Assembly: GCA_035610365.1 (NCBI GenBank)
Contig: CM069436.1
Coordinates: 39,687,117-39,751,116, forward strand
Source of the DNA: Aquatica leii
Lineage: Eukaryota > Arthropoda > Insecta > Coleoptera > Lampyridae
DNA: 64,000 nucleotides
Direction of reading: 5' to 3'
The notes under the pieces are model-generated. The model searched no databases, was not told where the DNA came from, and saw nothing but the letters and a program-made list of their open reading frames with translations. Position numbers and translations under genes: made by a program. Positions 26,901 through 38,372 of the stretch are shown here, piece by piece. Position 1 is the stretch's first letter, and every line of letters begins with the position of its first letter.

Positions 26901-29700
26901 AACTCACAGAGAGCTAATACAAAAAAAGTTAAGAAATCAAACGTAAGTACGTTGTTAGTTAAACATTGTGCAAGCGAATGGCAACATTTAGACGATTTAC
27001 GGTTTTATAAATAAATTTTAGATACGAATAGAAAAATAGTTATCCACAAGAAAAAAACGACGAATTATTTTGTTGCCATGATGAGGATCTACCTGAATCT
27101 AAATCAGTTGTATTAGCGGGTACGCCATTATAATTTTGTTTCTACTTTATTTAAAACATAGCTTGTATCAAAATTTGATATATCAAAAGGTTATTTTCGG
27201 AAGTAACATTCTCGATTGTAACCGTCGTTTGAATTTATACGATTTCTTTCGTAAATGACCCAATCATTGAATTGATGTTATTCGTTTCATGTACTTTGGG
27301 ATTGTTTTATTGATTTTACGTTGATTTAAGGAAGTTATTTTACTAGTTTATATTCAACTTTGTCAATCAATTTTGTAAGTAAAGTTTTGTATTCAAATAT
27401 TTAGAAATTCTTACGCTGTTTAAACATCCGTATTCTGCATTTACGTTGACTTAGCAATTTCTTTGTTCTGTCAAAATTCCAGTTGTAACTTATGTCTTCC
27501 TTTCGAGACATTATTGAAATTAAACATATTTCAACAGTTTGTTTATTTTAAGTTTGTTTAAAATTCTTTGTATTAAGTACGTTCAGAGTGCATTCGTACT
27601 TGATTTATTGGTGTTAGTTGAATTAAATTGCATTTGGAATGAAGTCTTTTTTATAATTTATTGACATTTTTAGGATTCATGTTGCAACAAGTAATCTTTA
27701 CGACCATAGTTAAATCTTTTTTTTTCCAAGTCTTGGTTTTACGGTTTTCTTTCACAAAGATTTTGGACACAATCTTTAGAGAGGTGGTAGGAAAACGAGG
27801 TTTTAAATATTAGTGATTTTGGGTGAAAAGAAAATTTCCAATTTTACCAAGCACTAAACATCATCGAAATGTAATTCAGGTGTAAGGTGGAATCAAGCCT
27901 AGGGAAGTTGAAGTATCCGCGTAAAACGAAGATAAAAAGCATAGTGATTTATTAGTTATGTGTTAGAAATAGTTTCTTAATTCGTAGATTACGGCCTTTT
28001 ATGGTTTCACGTGGTTTGTCAATCCTTGTCAACTGGGGTTAGCTTCTCGATCTTTTGACCGATTACAGCTGGTTACCTTTGGAACAACCACCAGCCATTT
28101 TCTGGATCAACTACCAAAAATTTAAGGTATTTATTTTGTACCGACTAATTAAAAATGGGTGAGTTTATTTAGACGATGTTAGTGTCTTAAAAGCGTTAGG
28201 TTTTAAACAAAAGAAAAGGTATTGCAAATTGAATTTAATTAATTTCTATTTAATACGAACCCGACCGTGCGTTAGGTAATTAAGATTTTTTTTGTTTTTT
28301 TATTTGTTTTATTTTTTCAAATTATGTTTTGTTTTGATGGGTTTATTCAATTTACGTTAATTTTAACTTTCATGTTTAATTTTTTTGTTTTTGAGTGTTG
28401 TTTGATAAAATAGATGTTAAGTAGTTAAGTGTAAACAAGCTTTTAATTCCGTCGGCCTTCGCGTTATGTGAATTTTTTTGTTTATTTTAGATTTTAATGA
28501 CATACACTCTATTAAGGTAAGTTCATTTAGAGTGTATCCTTCAGAAGTGGGCTTGTAGTTGGCAAGGGCCAGAAGTCCATTGAGCTTTACACCTTCCTGG
28601 CGCCCTTTGATTTTGATTTTGTTTTCTTTTGAATTTTTGAAACGATGACTTAATTTTGAATATAACCCACCCCGTCTTCTCTAAGCACCGGCAAAACTTC
28701 GTTTATGTTACTTTATTTCAGGCAAGTGTCATTGTTCCAGCTTTTGCACGTAACACCATATTATAAATAGATAATATAGCTAGTCTATATCGTTTTACTT
28801 TATTCTTTTTTATAATGTTGTCCCAAGTGTACAAAAACTACACGATTTACAAAAGACTGCAACAACTCCAAAAGGTTTGTGCATTTTGCTAAAAAGTGTT
28901 TGAGGTGGGGATTGTGAGTTGTAAAACCAAGATTTCATATTCATATAAGATTGACTTAATAGTTTTTCTTTAACTGTAAAAATACTATCTTAGAACTAAT
29001 GGTATTTACATTACTTTTAATACTATTATAAATACTGGTCGTAAGCATTTCTTAGTTTATAATTAATATAAGTAAATTGCATACAATAAATCGGTAATAA
29101 AACATTGCTTGTTTACTGTAACCGTAATTCTGAACTAAAGAAGTAATTTTAACAATGTAATATATCCTCGCTCTATAAGATAAATTAGATTCACGGGGAG
29201 TCTAAATAAGCATGATATACGACTTGCAATATCGCGGAATATAAGAAACAAGAAATCATGTTTAATATTGACGCCACTTATCAGGGTGGTTGAAGTTTGG
29301 CTGGATTTGAGTCGTCCATCACCGCTGGAAATCATCTGGCCGTCTTGAAAATGTTATATACGACTCGTAGAGCCTTCTACATATACATCCGCATCGTACA
29401 TACACATATATGTATACAATCTTTTCAAACGTTTGTCGTATGCTTTAAGTAATTTCATTGTTAAATAAAGTTTGGGATTACACAGACTATTAATACTTTT
29501 TTCTCTAAAAAACACGCTTTACAGTAATATGAACTCTAATTATACTTTAATTTAAGTTAAGAATTGTTGTGCATCAATTAATATTCCGTTTACACGTACC
29601 AAAGGTTCTCAGCTAAAAAGTGTGATAAATTATCAATTAATCAACACTATAGATACGAATAACTGAGCAAACAATTTCACACTTTATAATTCTTAAAATT
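26901..29700. other. Long non-coding stretch, T-rich on the plus strand
   Basis: No reading frame with a recognisable domain. From about 27.2 to 28.5 kb the plus strand is markedly T- and G-rich and poor in A runs, unlike the flanks. At 28598-28605 a second TGGCGCCC primer-site-like octamer occurs. Around 28500-28600 the sequence is less AT-rich. It could hold old LTR-element leader sequence or a long non-coding RNA; neither is shown. Confidence 0.35.
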
Positions 29701-31000
29701 GTTTGAAGATATCAAACAATTTATACGCATATAATTTTTATCCATCCAATTACCCTTCCTCCTATTCAGCAATTCTGGAACAATATTTCACGGGATTGAA
29801 GAACATAAAGGGAACGTTCCTCACCTCTAGCATTTCAGTCCGAGTTAAAGCTATTTGATTTGTTAGCGCAGTTAATTGAAATCCAGAGGCAATTACATAG
29901 TAGGCTATGATACTCTGTAACTTTGCATCAACGCACCGGCACCAAACGGTAATATACGTCGAGGTAAGATTTTGTAAAATCTCGTGAATTTTTATAAAAT
30001 AATTAAATGTTCCTTAAATAAATACGTGAGCGTAAGTTGAAAATAACGTGGATGTTTCTACAGTTTTTCAACATTCTAATTAGAAATTTTGTCGTAACAA
30101 TATTCTCAAAACGCGCTTCCTCGAAAATGGCAGTAAGGAACAACTGAATGCAAAGCCTGATTTACGTTTTTCTTAGGACAGATTTTAATGTTATTTCGAG
30201 TCACAAATTGTTTAAATAGCGTCATGACTCAAGGCGGTGACGCTAACTGGAACTCATTAGAAGAAGTAAAAGCTTCACCTTATATTTATTCAAATTATTG
30301 AAATGAATCTAGATTTTGCTTTCCAATTATTCTTTAACGCCTCTAACCGTTGTGCAAATTTAATTTAATTCCTTCTTTTAATGTACTTCTAAAAAACGTA
30401 TTTAAATAACTTTTAACTGCTAATTATAATCAGAACAAAAATTTCGAGTGCAGTATAATGAATTGCTGATGTATGTGTTTACTTAAATTAAGGAAAGGAA
30501 AATAAATGGATCATATAAAACAATAACTACAAAAGTCGTTGGTTGAGAGACTATACTTTTGGAACTTGAATAATAATTCAGATTCGCATTGCTGCCTCAG
30601 GCTGAACAGAACTAAGTTAACAATCGCTCAGATAAGCCTTTGTTCGGCTGAAATGGCCATTCGTCATCAGTGGATTGTTTCAGAACCCGCTGCAAATGAG
30701 CTAGAACAAATCATGTTTAATTGCATCAAAAGTCTTGAAGCAGCCGAGTTTTACTCAGTTTACTGTTAAATCAAATTTATGGATAAACTTAATATCGTTC
30801 TAAACTAGAGACCGTGTTTATTTCTTATCCATTAGCCGCTTTATTTTGTTCAGTTTAAATTCGCTCCATTTTTGGAAACATAATTAAATATAATTAAAAA
30901 TATATCAGACCTTACCGTCGATAAGTCCGCGTTGGTTTCCCTTAATTACTCCTAGGTACGATACGCCAAATTACGTTTTTACGTGAATTGCTGGAATTGT
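29700..31000. other. Low-repeat, possibly single-copy non-coding DNA
   Basis: This stretch has no transposon signature, a more even base composition and several TAATTA/TTAATTG homeodomain-type sites (for example near 29872 and 30940). A 76-codon open frame (30539-30769) has no recognised domain and starts with TTG. The character is that of intronic or intergenic single-copy DNA, perhaps with conserved regulatory elements; this is inference. Confidence 0.3.
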
Positions 31001-31840
31001 ATCTATTGAAAAACTAAACGTAATTATAGCGTTAGTTATTAATTACTCAAAATTAATTGCTCGAGAGAATAATATTCGTAAATAAAAAAAACATTATTAC
31101 TGTTACGAACTCGGTTTGTAAAATGCTCTAAAAATAATGTTTAAGCTAACGTCAAATATTTTTTTATCAGTCACTGTCATGCATTAAAAATGTACTAACG
31201 ATTTTTTGATAGCAATATTGTTGCTCTATAGTCATAAATAATTATGTCAACATGATTGACATTTCATAAACGTACATTTTATGATTTTGGTTCGACATTT
31301 GTATTACCCTAAAAATGTGTATAATAGCTTTGAGGTCTGTAAATAATTAAAAAAAAAAGATTTTGATGCAAAAGTTTTATATTCGGAACTCAACGGTATC
31401 CAGAAATGCAAAATAGTAGATTTTGAGAAGATGCTACGTGAAGAGCTATTAGATTCTTACAGTCATTAATATCAAAAATAAAAAGCTGAAACTTCGAAAA
31501 AAATGATCGTGTTTATGCTAGCAGCATAAAAAAGGCTAAGAGGAAGAAACACTTATCATATGTTGTCAGCTATAAAGAAAATAAAAAAAGGAAGTATAGT
31601 GCACATCAAGCAAAAATAAACCAGCTCAGAAAATCATTTTGACATCTACCACAGTGACTTGTAACATTGCAATTTTTGTAAGTTCAATTTGTGATTCCGT
31701 TAAATGTTGACATTTTTGGCTTTATCTTGTAGATTGGTAAATCGGTTAGGGCTGTTATCTATTAAAATTTAAAAAAAAGCACTAAGCAAATCTTTAGATG
31801 TCACTACTGCCGCCTTACTTTTATTTGAGTTATATACAGG
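31001..31840. other. AT-rich non-coding stretch
   Basis: No gene recognised. Confidence 0.4.
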
Positions 31841-31845
31841 GTGTC

Positions 31846-32895
31846 TCACGGTGACCGTTGGTTAGAAGTATATCAAGAATTGTAAAAACTAGAAATTTGA
31901 AATTTTGCACATGCGACATGCCGTGTTTAATGTATTAAATTTGCCAAATGGTAGCACTTCCAAAAATACCGGAAATCAGCATCAACATATCTTCATTTTA
32001 AATACAAATCAGATATTTTTTTTACATTCTGATGTCATAAAAAGTTTAGCATGTATGTTTGTTGATAAAAAAATTTTTTTACTAAAAATTTTTAAAATCT
32101 TGTTTAGGAAATAAAATTGAAAGTCGAAAGTGGTAAAAGTTAGGTCAATAGGATTTAGGTTTTCAATGTCAAAATATTGAGACACAATTGTCTGTAATGG
32201 ATAATAAAAAATTGCCCGCGGTTATGTATCTGAAATAGAATGCCTATTTAATTTTTAGTCTATTTGATGCAGTAATACATTTCCTTTAAGTTGATATAAC
32301 GTGTTCCTATACCTAAAATCAATGATTACAGAGTTATTTACATTTTTCTATTCAAAGTACATAGGTACTATACAAAAGACGGTTGGCTTTGAAAATTTTC
32401 AAACAAATTTTTATTCAATAATTTTTTATGCTTTTTTATGTTTTTGTTTTTATTTGACAGTTGTCAGTTAGCTATCAGTTTGAAAGTTTACGTAAGTTTT
32501 CAGACTTACAGAACCTTTAACGAAAGAAAAAATAAATAATTTTCTAAATTTTTTGCCTAACTTTTACCACTTTTGGCTTTCAATTTTAGTTTCTAAAGAA
32601 GATTTTAAAATTTTTCAGTAAAAAAAATTGTTCAACAATCAAAATTGATACGCCGATTATTTCAAGCATACATGCTAAAGGTTTCATAACACATCAGAAT
32701 GCGAAAACAATTGTCTAGTTTGTATTTAAAATAAAGATGTTGATGCTCATTTCCGGTATTTTCGGAAGTGCTGCATTTGAAAAATATTTTTATTTAATAT
32801 AATAAAAACGGCATGTTGCATGTGCGAAATTTCAACTTTCTAGCTGTTACAGTTCTTGATATTCTTTTAACCGACGGTTACCGTGAGACACCCAG
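31846..32895. mobile_element. Inverted dimer of an ACAGGGTGT-ended element
   Basis: The copy at 57490-58245 defines a ~750-base element ending in ...CCGTGAGACATCCTGTA. Here a minus-strand copy runs from TACAGGGTGTCTCACGGTGA (31846) to about 32500. It is joined head-to-head to a shortened plus-strand copy, about 32500-32895, ending CCGTGAGACACCCAGTAT. The two therefore form an inverted repeat with arms of roughly 300 bases. No coding capacity; a non-autonomous DNA transposon is likely. ACAGGGTGTC-type ends are frequent in insect repeats. Confidence 0.65.
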
Positions 32896-33285
32896 TATAT
32901 TGAGTATCTTGCCAAAGTGCATGTACGGGCTTTTACCGTTCTTTTTTGGTTAGTTTGTTGGCCACCGCAAAATGTCACTAAGTTTTGTTAAGCTACTAGA
33001 TGCTACCATTCAATGATGCTACAAAATTTAAGAAGAAAATAGTGTGTTTGCAGTTTATAAGAGACAGTTCTTGCAGCATGCGTAACATGTGTTGTTTTAT
33101 AACTTAATCAAAACGTTTGTAAAGTTTACAAAACACAGAAACATTAAGTGAATTCAAGTTTCTATGGGTTACTTTTGTATTACAATTTTCTATTCCGTCG
33201 AACTTTTGTCGTACGTCGCAGTAGACATTTTCAGAGCATAGAAAAAAAATTATACTAAAATAAAAACTTTTTCCAAATTTGCCCT
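32896..33285. other. Spacer
   Basis: No feature recognised between the inverted dimer and the PLE copy. Confidence 0.35.
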
Positions 33286-33818
33286 TTGTTAATGTTGTAA
33301 GGGCACGACAGAAATAGAAGAACTCAAACAAGCAACCGAAAAAAAATCATAAAAGAAACGAAAATCTAATTAAGAACTGCTACAGAGGTAGGTAATTATC
33401 TTGTGAACTAAGCCAGATTCTAAACTTTACGGAAGTGACTTAAAAAGAAGTAGTTTTTGTATATAAATAATAACTTCCGTTACGCTTGGTTGAGCGCGAC
33501 TTTGAAAAAAGATCGTGAGAAAATATTTCAAAATTATGGTTACGATTATAGTTAGTGGAGTTTTCTTTTGAAGAATAGAGATTTTGCAAATACTAAAGCG
33601 TTATCGACTGTTTTAGTCATTGTGACCACATCCTTCCTGTTTTCCGCAAAACCACGTTCTACTAAAAATATTCTTCACCGTGTAGGCCTAGCGTTAATAT
33701 GCGAAAATATATCTTACTCTATCTTACAATGAGTATAATCACTTTGTCAACATTTTTACCAGCAGCGTAAGACTAGCTACGGTTTATCACTAATGTTCAC
33801 TTCAATAAATTTTAATTT

Positions 33819-34910
33819 TTGAAATCAAAAAATACCAAAGTAATCGATTCATGTAGTTTGACTCTTACTTCAAAACAAAAATCGGTGCTATCCAAATGTT
33901 TGAATTCTGTTGTTGTTTCTAAACTTTCTTGTGCTGTCGAGTCTTATATAAAACATCTTCTTCGTCACATCTTAGATCTCATTCGTACTCACACTTGCAA
34001 GAATCTTGAATCATCTGAAAGTTCTAAATCCAACATTTCTAAGTCAAAAAAGTGTACTTTAAAAAGTCTTTGTTACTGTCGTTTTGAACCGAACTGCTTA
34101 CGCAAAAAAAATGTATTTTATTTTGTCAGAAAAAACGTACGATCTTTTAATCCAAAATTTTATCTCCAAGTTTGTATGTGAAGTCAGCTAAATTATCACA
34201 TCATCTAATCTATTTTGTAAAACCAAACGTCAACTTATCTTTTCAAATTTAGAACTACTTTGTTCATACAATGTTCTCAAAATTATATCTCTTTGACCTA
34301 TTGTCAGTACTAACCAAATCTTCTACTTACAACCTAGTCAAATTTTTTTCCAACATTCTTTGCAAATTTACAGGAAAAACCTTTTATTGTTCTTAACTGT
34401 CATAAATTTTAATTTTTTGCTATTGTAAGCTGTCTTGGACAGTTTTTGCGCACTTGTCAACATAAATGTCAAATTATTGTTGAGAGTGTTTGAGACTTTG
34501 GGGGCCTTCTTTTTAAGTACACTCGGGTTAAAAATTGTCTTCTTGGGAAAAAAATTACACAGGAACTCGTTAAATAAACTACTATTTTTATACTTTCAAT
34601 CCTTATTATTATATTTAACAACGTTTAGAAATTATAAAGTATGAACTACATAATTTTTTTGGGACTGATTTCACTTTAGGCTTTTCCAAGGTTTCTATTA
34701 AACATTCGTTTATTCTCATCAAACAGAATCTGTTGCACGATGACAAACATGTAAGTTTGTTTCCTCTTATTAAAACGTGCTTATCGTCCCCTTATCTCCA
34801 ATTGAATAAGTTTTTGGGTGCCGCTATGAATTTTCATTTATTTCGTGTTGTAGCTAACGTTTTTATAAAATCTTTTAAAACGGTTGCTATTTCACTCACT
34901 TCTTATTACT
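33819..34910 (+). pseudogene. Penelope RT, N-terminal part, decayed
   Basis: 33819-34181 is an open frame of 120 codons with L-T-L-T-S-K-Q-K-S-V-L-S-K-C-L-N, the usual L-x-x-x-Q-x-x-V-L-x-x-G-L-x-F start of PLE proteins. After shifts, 34300-34380 corresponds to the F-R-P-I-V-S-x-x-x-S-P-T-Y block of copy 1. Positions 34690-34885 give V-S-I-K-H-S, L-F-P-L-I-K-T-C-L-S and G-A-A-M-x-F-x-L-x-x-V-V-A-N-V-F, homologous to RT motifs of copy 1. The reading is cut at the BEL/Pao insertion point in the V-A-L-E-S-S segment. Supports the full family protein being longer than the truncated copy 1. Confidence 0.65.
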
Positions 34911-35036
34911 TGTAATTTTAATGTTTATTAACTAAAACACTATTTGTGAATTATTTTTTATTACTAGTTGACAAAACTCAATTACAAGTTTATACTTTTT
35001 TGACACACACATGCTTAGATTCTTTATAACTAAACA
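34888..35036 (-). repeat. BEL/Pao LTR (3' LTR in element orientation)
   Basis: Left of the two direct repeats. Shared landmarks with the right one are TGTAATTTTA, TTTATTAACTAAAA, TATTACTAGTT and TTTTTTGACACACACATGCT. Confidence 0.75.
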
Positions 35037-35089
35037 TCCCGCTACGCTAAGACGGCTAAGGTCCTTAACAGACAAAACATTATATTATA

Positions 35090-35960
35090 AACATAGTTTT
35101 AATAGTCAGAAACATTTAGAGGCAATGGACAAAGCTTAGCAATAGGTGTTTTAAAGACCTTATCTTGCTACTGTATTGTAACTACTCTAGTTGTTTCATC
35201 TGCACCTGGATGTTTCTAGATAATACAGCCCAAAAACCATTTTCCCGGAGGTAGCTTATCATCTTTAACCAACGCAATTATATCTAACGGTAACTTTGGT
35301 GGCAAAGTATTGCATTTATACCGATGAATCATGTGCCATCGATTTATAGGGTTAATTTTAACATTAATCAATGATTCTTCAAGTACACCAACTAATAGTT
35401 CTTTTATTAAGAAATGTCTGAAGGTTAATGGAAACTCGTCAATGGAAGTATTAACTAGAGTAAGAAACTGACATAAGCTTCAATTTGAGTTCAAAGAGTG
35501 GAATACTCGTTATATGTCATTAATGTCTGCCATAACACGCTTTAAATGGCCTTTAAATGAATGGGAAGCACTAGGCGGTATAGAGTTCTAATGGCTACCT
35601 GAGATTTTGCATTCCGAAATGCAAGATTTAATTTACGCGACGCGTCTACAAAATTGATTCCATGATCACTTTGCAGTTCTTTACATTGACTACACGTCGC
35701 GCAGTGAATTTGAGGAAGGCTGCTAAAAAAGCAACTGTAGTGAGATCTGTTGCTAACATCAGGTAAATGTTTTTTTTTTTAATTTTAAGTTTAGATTCTA
35801 GTAAAGTATCAGGAATGTCAGTTTTTGTGTAATTGCTAACAGTGTTATTGTGTAAAAATCGTGAGCAACTCCACCACAGTTTTGATTGTCGCAACTCTGC
35901 TGGATAACAAGCTTGAGATGCTAAATCAGCTGGATTACTTGAACAATTAATATGATGCTA
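35090..35960 (-). pseudogene. BEL/Pao pol remnant (integrase end)
   Basis: Read on the minus strand from about 35950: N-C-S-S-N-P-A-D-L-A-S-Q, then L-R-Q-S-K-L-W-W-S-C-S-R-F-L (open 35646-35894). This matches the N-P-A-D-x-A-S-R-G ... S-x-L-W-W-x-G-P-x-F-L junction between RNase H and integrase of BEL/Pao pol. Near 35230-35110 the integrase C-terminus is recognisable: K-W-F-L-G-C-I, H-P-G-A-D-E-T-T-R-V-V-T-I-Q and A-K-L-C-P-L-P, the usual V-x-P-G-x-D-x-x-x-R-V-x-x-V ... K-L-C-x-L end. The catalytic DDE part of integrase and all of gag and RT are deleted. Clearly non-functional. Confidence 0.75.
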
Positions 35961-36170
35961 TAGTTGAGTAAGCAATAATATTTTTTACGGTTAGCAACAA
36001 ATGTAACTCAAAAGTTTGCTGGTTTGCAAAGCCAAGCCAAAACTATAGTTAAACCTGTTCAGGCTTACACATGATCATCCTTAATTTTTAATTTTTACAA
36101 CACATGTTCACAACAATGCTATTACAATTTACAAATCGCCTTGCAAAAATATTAAATTTATCTGGTTCGG

Positions 36171-36332
36171 TATTTTACTAACTTTTATTATTTGTAATTT
36201 TACTGTTTATTAACTAAAATACCGTTTGCAATTACATTTATGTGTATTATTCTGTATTACTAGTTCACAAAATTTAATTACAAATTTATACTTTTTTGAC
36301 ACACACATGCTTAGACATTTTATAACTAAACA
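36171..36332 (-). repeat. BEL/Pao LTR (5' LTR in element orientation)
   Basis: Right-hand direct repeat, 162 bases, slightly longer than the left copy because of an AATTACATTTATGTG-like stretch missing there. Confidence 0.75.
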
Positions 36333-36337
36333 GTTGC

Positions 36338-36660
36338 GTTAGAATCATCTATGTTAAAACCTAAAGTCTGGCTTAGATAAGTTAATGAGTTTATTGTCTG
36401 GTCCTATGGTTATTTCAAATAGTCTGAGTTTCTTGGTCATATGAACAACCAATACTCACATATCAAATTCACTTTAGAAATAAAAAATAATGGATCTCTC
36501 TCTCTCCTCTACGTTGTTATGAGTCCTAAACTCATGCGGACATATATTTTTACGTTCTGTTATTGAATTTTTGGTTTATAGCGCTTCTTTTATTTGCTAC
36601 TATATGAATTTAAACTGGGTATCACAAGTCACAACATAGATTATGATTAAGTTTTGGTAA
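36338..36660 (+). pseudogene. Penelope RT, continuation after BEL/Pao insertion
   Basis: Translates, with stops, to E-S-S-M-L-K-P-K-V-W-L-R then V-N-E-F-I-V-W and I-K-F-T-L-E-I-K-N-N-G-S-L-S-L-L. This aligns with the W-F-R-Y-V-D-D-T-F-I-V-W and I-K-F-T-M-E-I-E-S-K-G-S-L-P-F-L region of copy 1. The YVDD box is destroyed (stop and V-N-E). The GIY-YIG domain is missing: the sequence jumps near 36600 to the 3' untranslated part. Confidence 0.65.
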
Positions 36661-36737
36661 CTGTGAAATCTTCATTTTTTTAAATCACTTCTATGGAGGT
36701 TAGAATTTGGTTTGTTTGAGTTTTTAAGATTTTTTGT

Positions 36738-36770
36738 CTTAATGAAACCCCTTGCTAAAGTGGCCAAAAC
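36738..36770 (+). ncRNA. Degenerate hammerhead-like motif, PLE-A copy 3
   Basis: CTTAATGA in place of CTGATGA, then AAACCCC...TGGCC and AAAAC. Core residues are mutated, so it is a decayed copy of the 8060 and 25611 motifs. Confidence 0.4.
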
Positions 36771-36870
36771 GTTGGCAACTTTGGTAATAACATAAACACG
36801 GTTCAAATCCAGAAGAAATTCTTATTTTAGTATAGATTTCAGCCGTGAAAACTCTCGCTATTACAATACA

Positions 36871-37690
36871 AAGTTTATTCCAGGCTGTCCACTGCAAAGT
36901 GCAACAAAAGATCAGTTTGTGAGAAATTGACCACACGGGAATTATCCAGAATCCAGAAAATTTTAACACATGAATTTTACGAAAACTTTTTTATTGATAT
37001 GTATGTATGTGTGTGTATGTATGTACGTTCTTAGTTTCTTAGGTATTCCCAATCAGCATTGCTATTAATTTATTGACACCCGAGTAAATTTTTAGTGTCA
37101 TTTCGATGCAAAATTATTGGTACGATTTTCATAGCTAATAGATAGCTTAGTGGTTTGTATACGCTGCATACGTTGTCAATGCCTCATTCCGTTATCAATT
37201 TAACGCAAAAATTTAAACGCTTAAGGCGTCAATTCAGTTCATACAAAATTGATGAAAGCGTTATACATACTTTTTTCTCTATTTCGACATGAGCATAAAC
37301 GATTCTTACACTAAAATCCGTGTAAGAATAAGTAAATTCTTACACGAATTTTAGTAATGTTAATTTTTTCAAAATTGTTATCTCTGCATCCTAAGTTGAC
37401 GTTACATGAAAAAGAAAAATAAAAATTATTAGAACTTAACAACTGAAATTAGAATTTTAATACCACAATAAAATAAAGACGTTCTATTATGTTATTTACT
37501 TATAAAGGTATAAAGAGATAATTTCGGATGAGATTTTAGGTTAACACATAAATTTCAACACGTCAAAGTGTAAGTGTTGCCAATTCAATAAAATATGTTT
37601 CCAAATGTTGTTTTAAATTTAAAATTATACGAAAAATATTAAATATTGTATCAAAATAGAGAAAATAGTATAAAGCACACGTCATAGAAT
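36871..37690. other. AT-rich DNA with a small hairpin and TATG repeat
   Basis: TATG/TG microsatellite at about 37004-37026. A hairpin with 20-base arms (37310-37329 and 37336-37355, one mismatch, 6-base loop) built from ATTCTTACA/TGTAAGAAT units. No gene. Confidence 0.5.
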
Positions 37691-37694
37691 ACGT

Positions 37695-37765
37695 TTCAAT
37701 CACTCAACCGCTTTATAAACTCGCCGCTGCGCGGCTCGTGTATGGAACCCGGTCTCGTGATTGAA
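37695..37765. repeat. GC-core hairpin, unit 1
   Basis: Arms 37695-37709 and 37751-37765 pair with three mismatches. The loop contains CGCCGCTGCGCGGCTCG, strikingly GC-rich against its surroundings. A related core recurs in unit 2 at 38373-38469. Confidence 0.5.
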
Positions 37766-37769
37766 GTGC

Positions 37770-38370
37770 GTTCATTCTGTAACTTGTATTTTAATATACT
37801 ATTCCACTACTAGTTCTATAAGTTTTCATTATTACCTATAATAGTAGGTTGTGAATTTGTACTTTTTTAAGCGCAGGTAAATAATATTTCATTATTAACC
37901 AGTGGTTAATAACGATCATATTTGCATTTGCTTATAATTCTATAACAGTTTTAAAGAAAAAAAGTTTACAAAACTGTTTACTAAGGGTAAGAGATTTTAT
38001 TTAATGCTAGTTTAAGAAGTTAAATCGTTTATTAAATAAATTAATTTGATTTTAAAAATGTAAGTTATTTGAAATTCGCGCTTAATTAAATGTGAATATT
38101 ATTGAAATAAATATATTTTAGATATAATAAATGCTTTAAGTGATCATGTTTTTAAACACTTTTAGTAAGTTTACCAAAAAAACTTACGTTATCTGTTTAT
38201 TTCTGTGTTTACGTTCACAATTACGAATTACGTCAAAATTAATTCTATTAAACTAATGAAACTTACTTGATTTTTAATTTGAAATTAACATCTTCAATTT
38301 TAAATTTGATTTAGTAGCAGGTAAAACTGTTTTAATAATTTTAGTAGTGAAAAAATTGTATATAGCCCAC
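37770..38370. other. AT-rich segment between two GC-core hairpins
   Basis: Extremely AT-rich, no frame. It may be the body of a small element whose ends are the hairpins on either side. Confidence 0.35.
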
Positions 38371-38372
38371 GC

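Larger units (their letters stand above)
34888..36332 (-). mobile_element. BEL/Pao LTR retrotransposon remnant
   Basis: Direct repeats 34888-35036 and 36171-36332 (about 150-160 bases, diverged, some deletions) are LTRs: on the minus strand they begin TGTTTAGTTATAA and end ...AAATA. GTTGC flanks both sides (34883-34887 and 36333-36337), a 5-bp target duplication of the size typical for BEL/Pao. The interior of ~1.1 kb is a deleted pol remnant on the minus strand. The insertion disrupts the PLE-A copy 3 coding sequence, so it is younger than that PLE. Confidence 0.8.
33290..36870 (+). mobile_element. Penelope-like element, family A copy 3, split by BEL/Pao
   Basis: The left end (33290-33475) is a minus-strand piece of the PLE-A 3' region, that is, a terminal repeat in inverted orientation. 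A decayed coding region follows on the plus strand (33819-34900), interrupted at 34888-36332 by a BEL/Pao element, and resumes at about 36333. The copy ends in the PLE-A 3' region with a damaged hammerhead-like core at 36738-36770 and the shared right end near 36870. It is the only copy here retaining the 5' coding part, but the coding sequence is badly mutated. Confidence 0.75.

Noticed and set aside
34435-34644. Separate gene in a 69-codon frame
   Set aside because: Lies within the decayed PLE-A copy 3 and has no independent domain.
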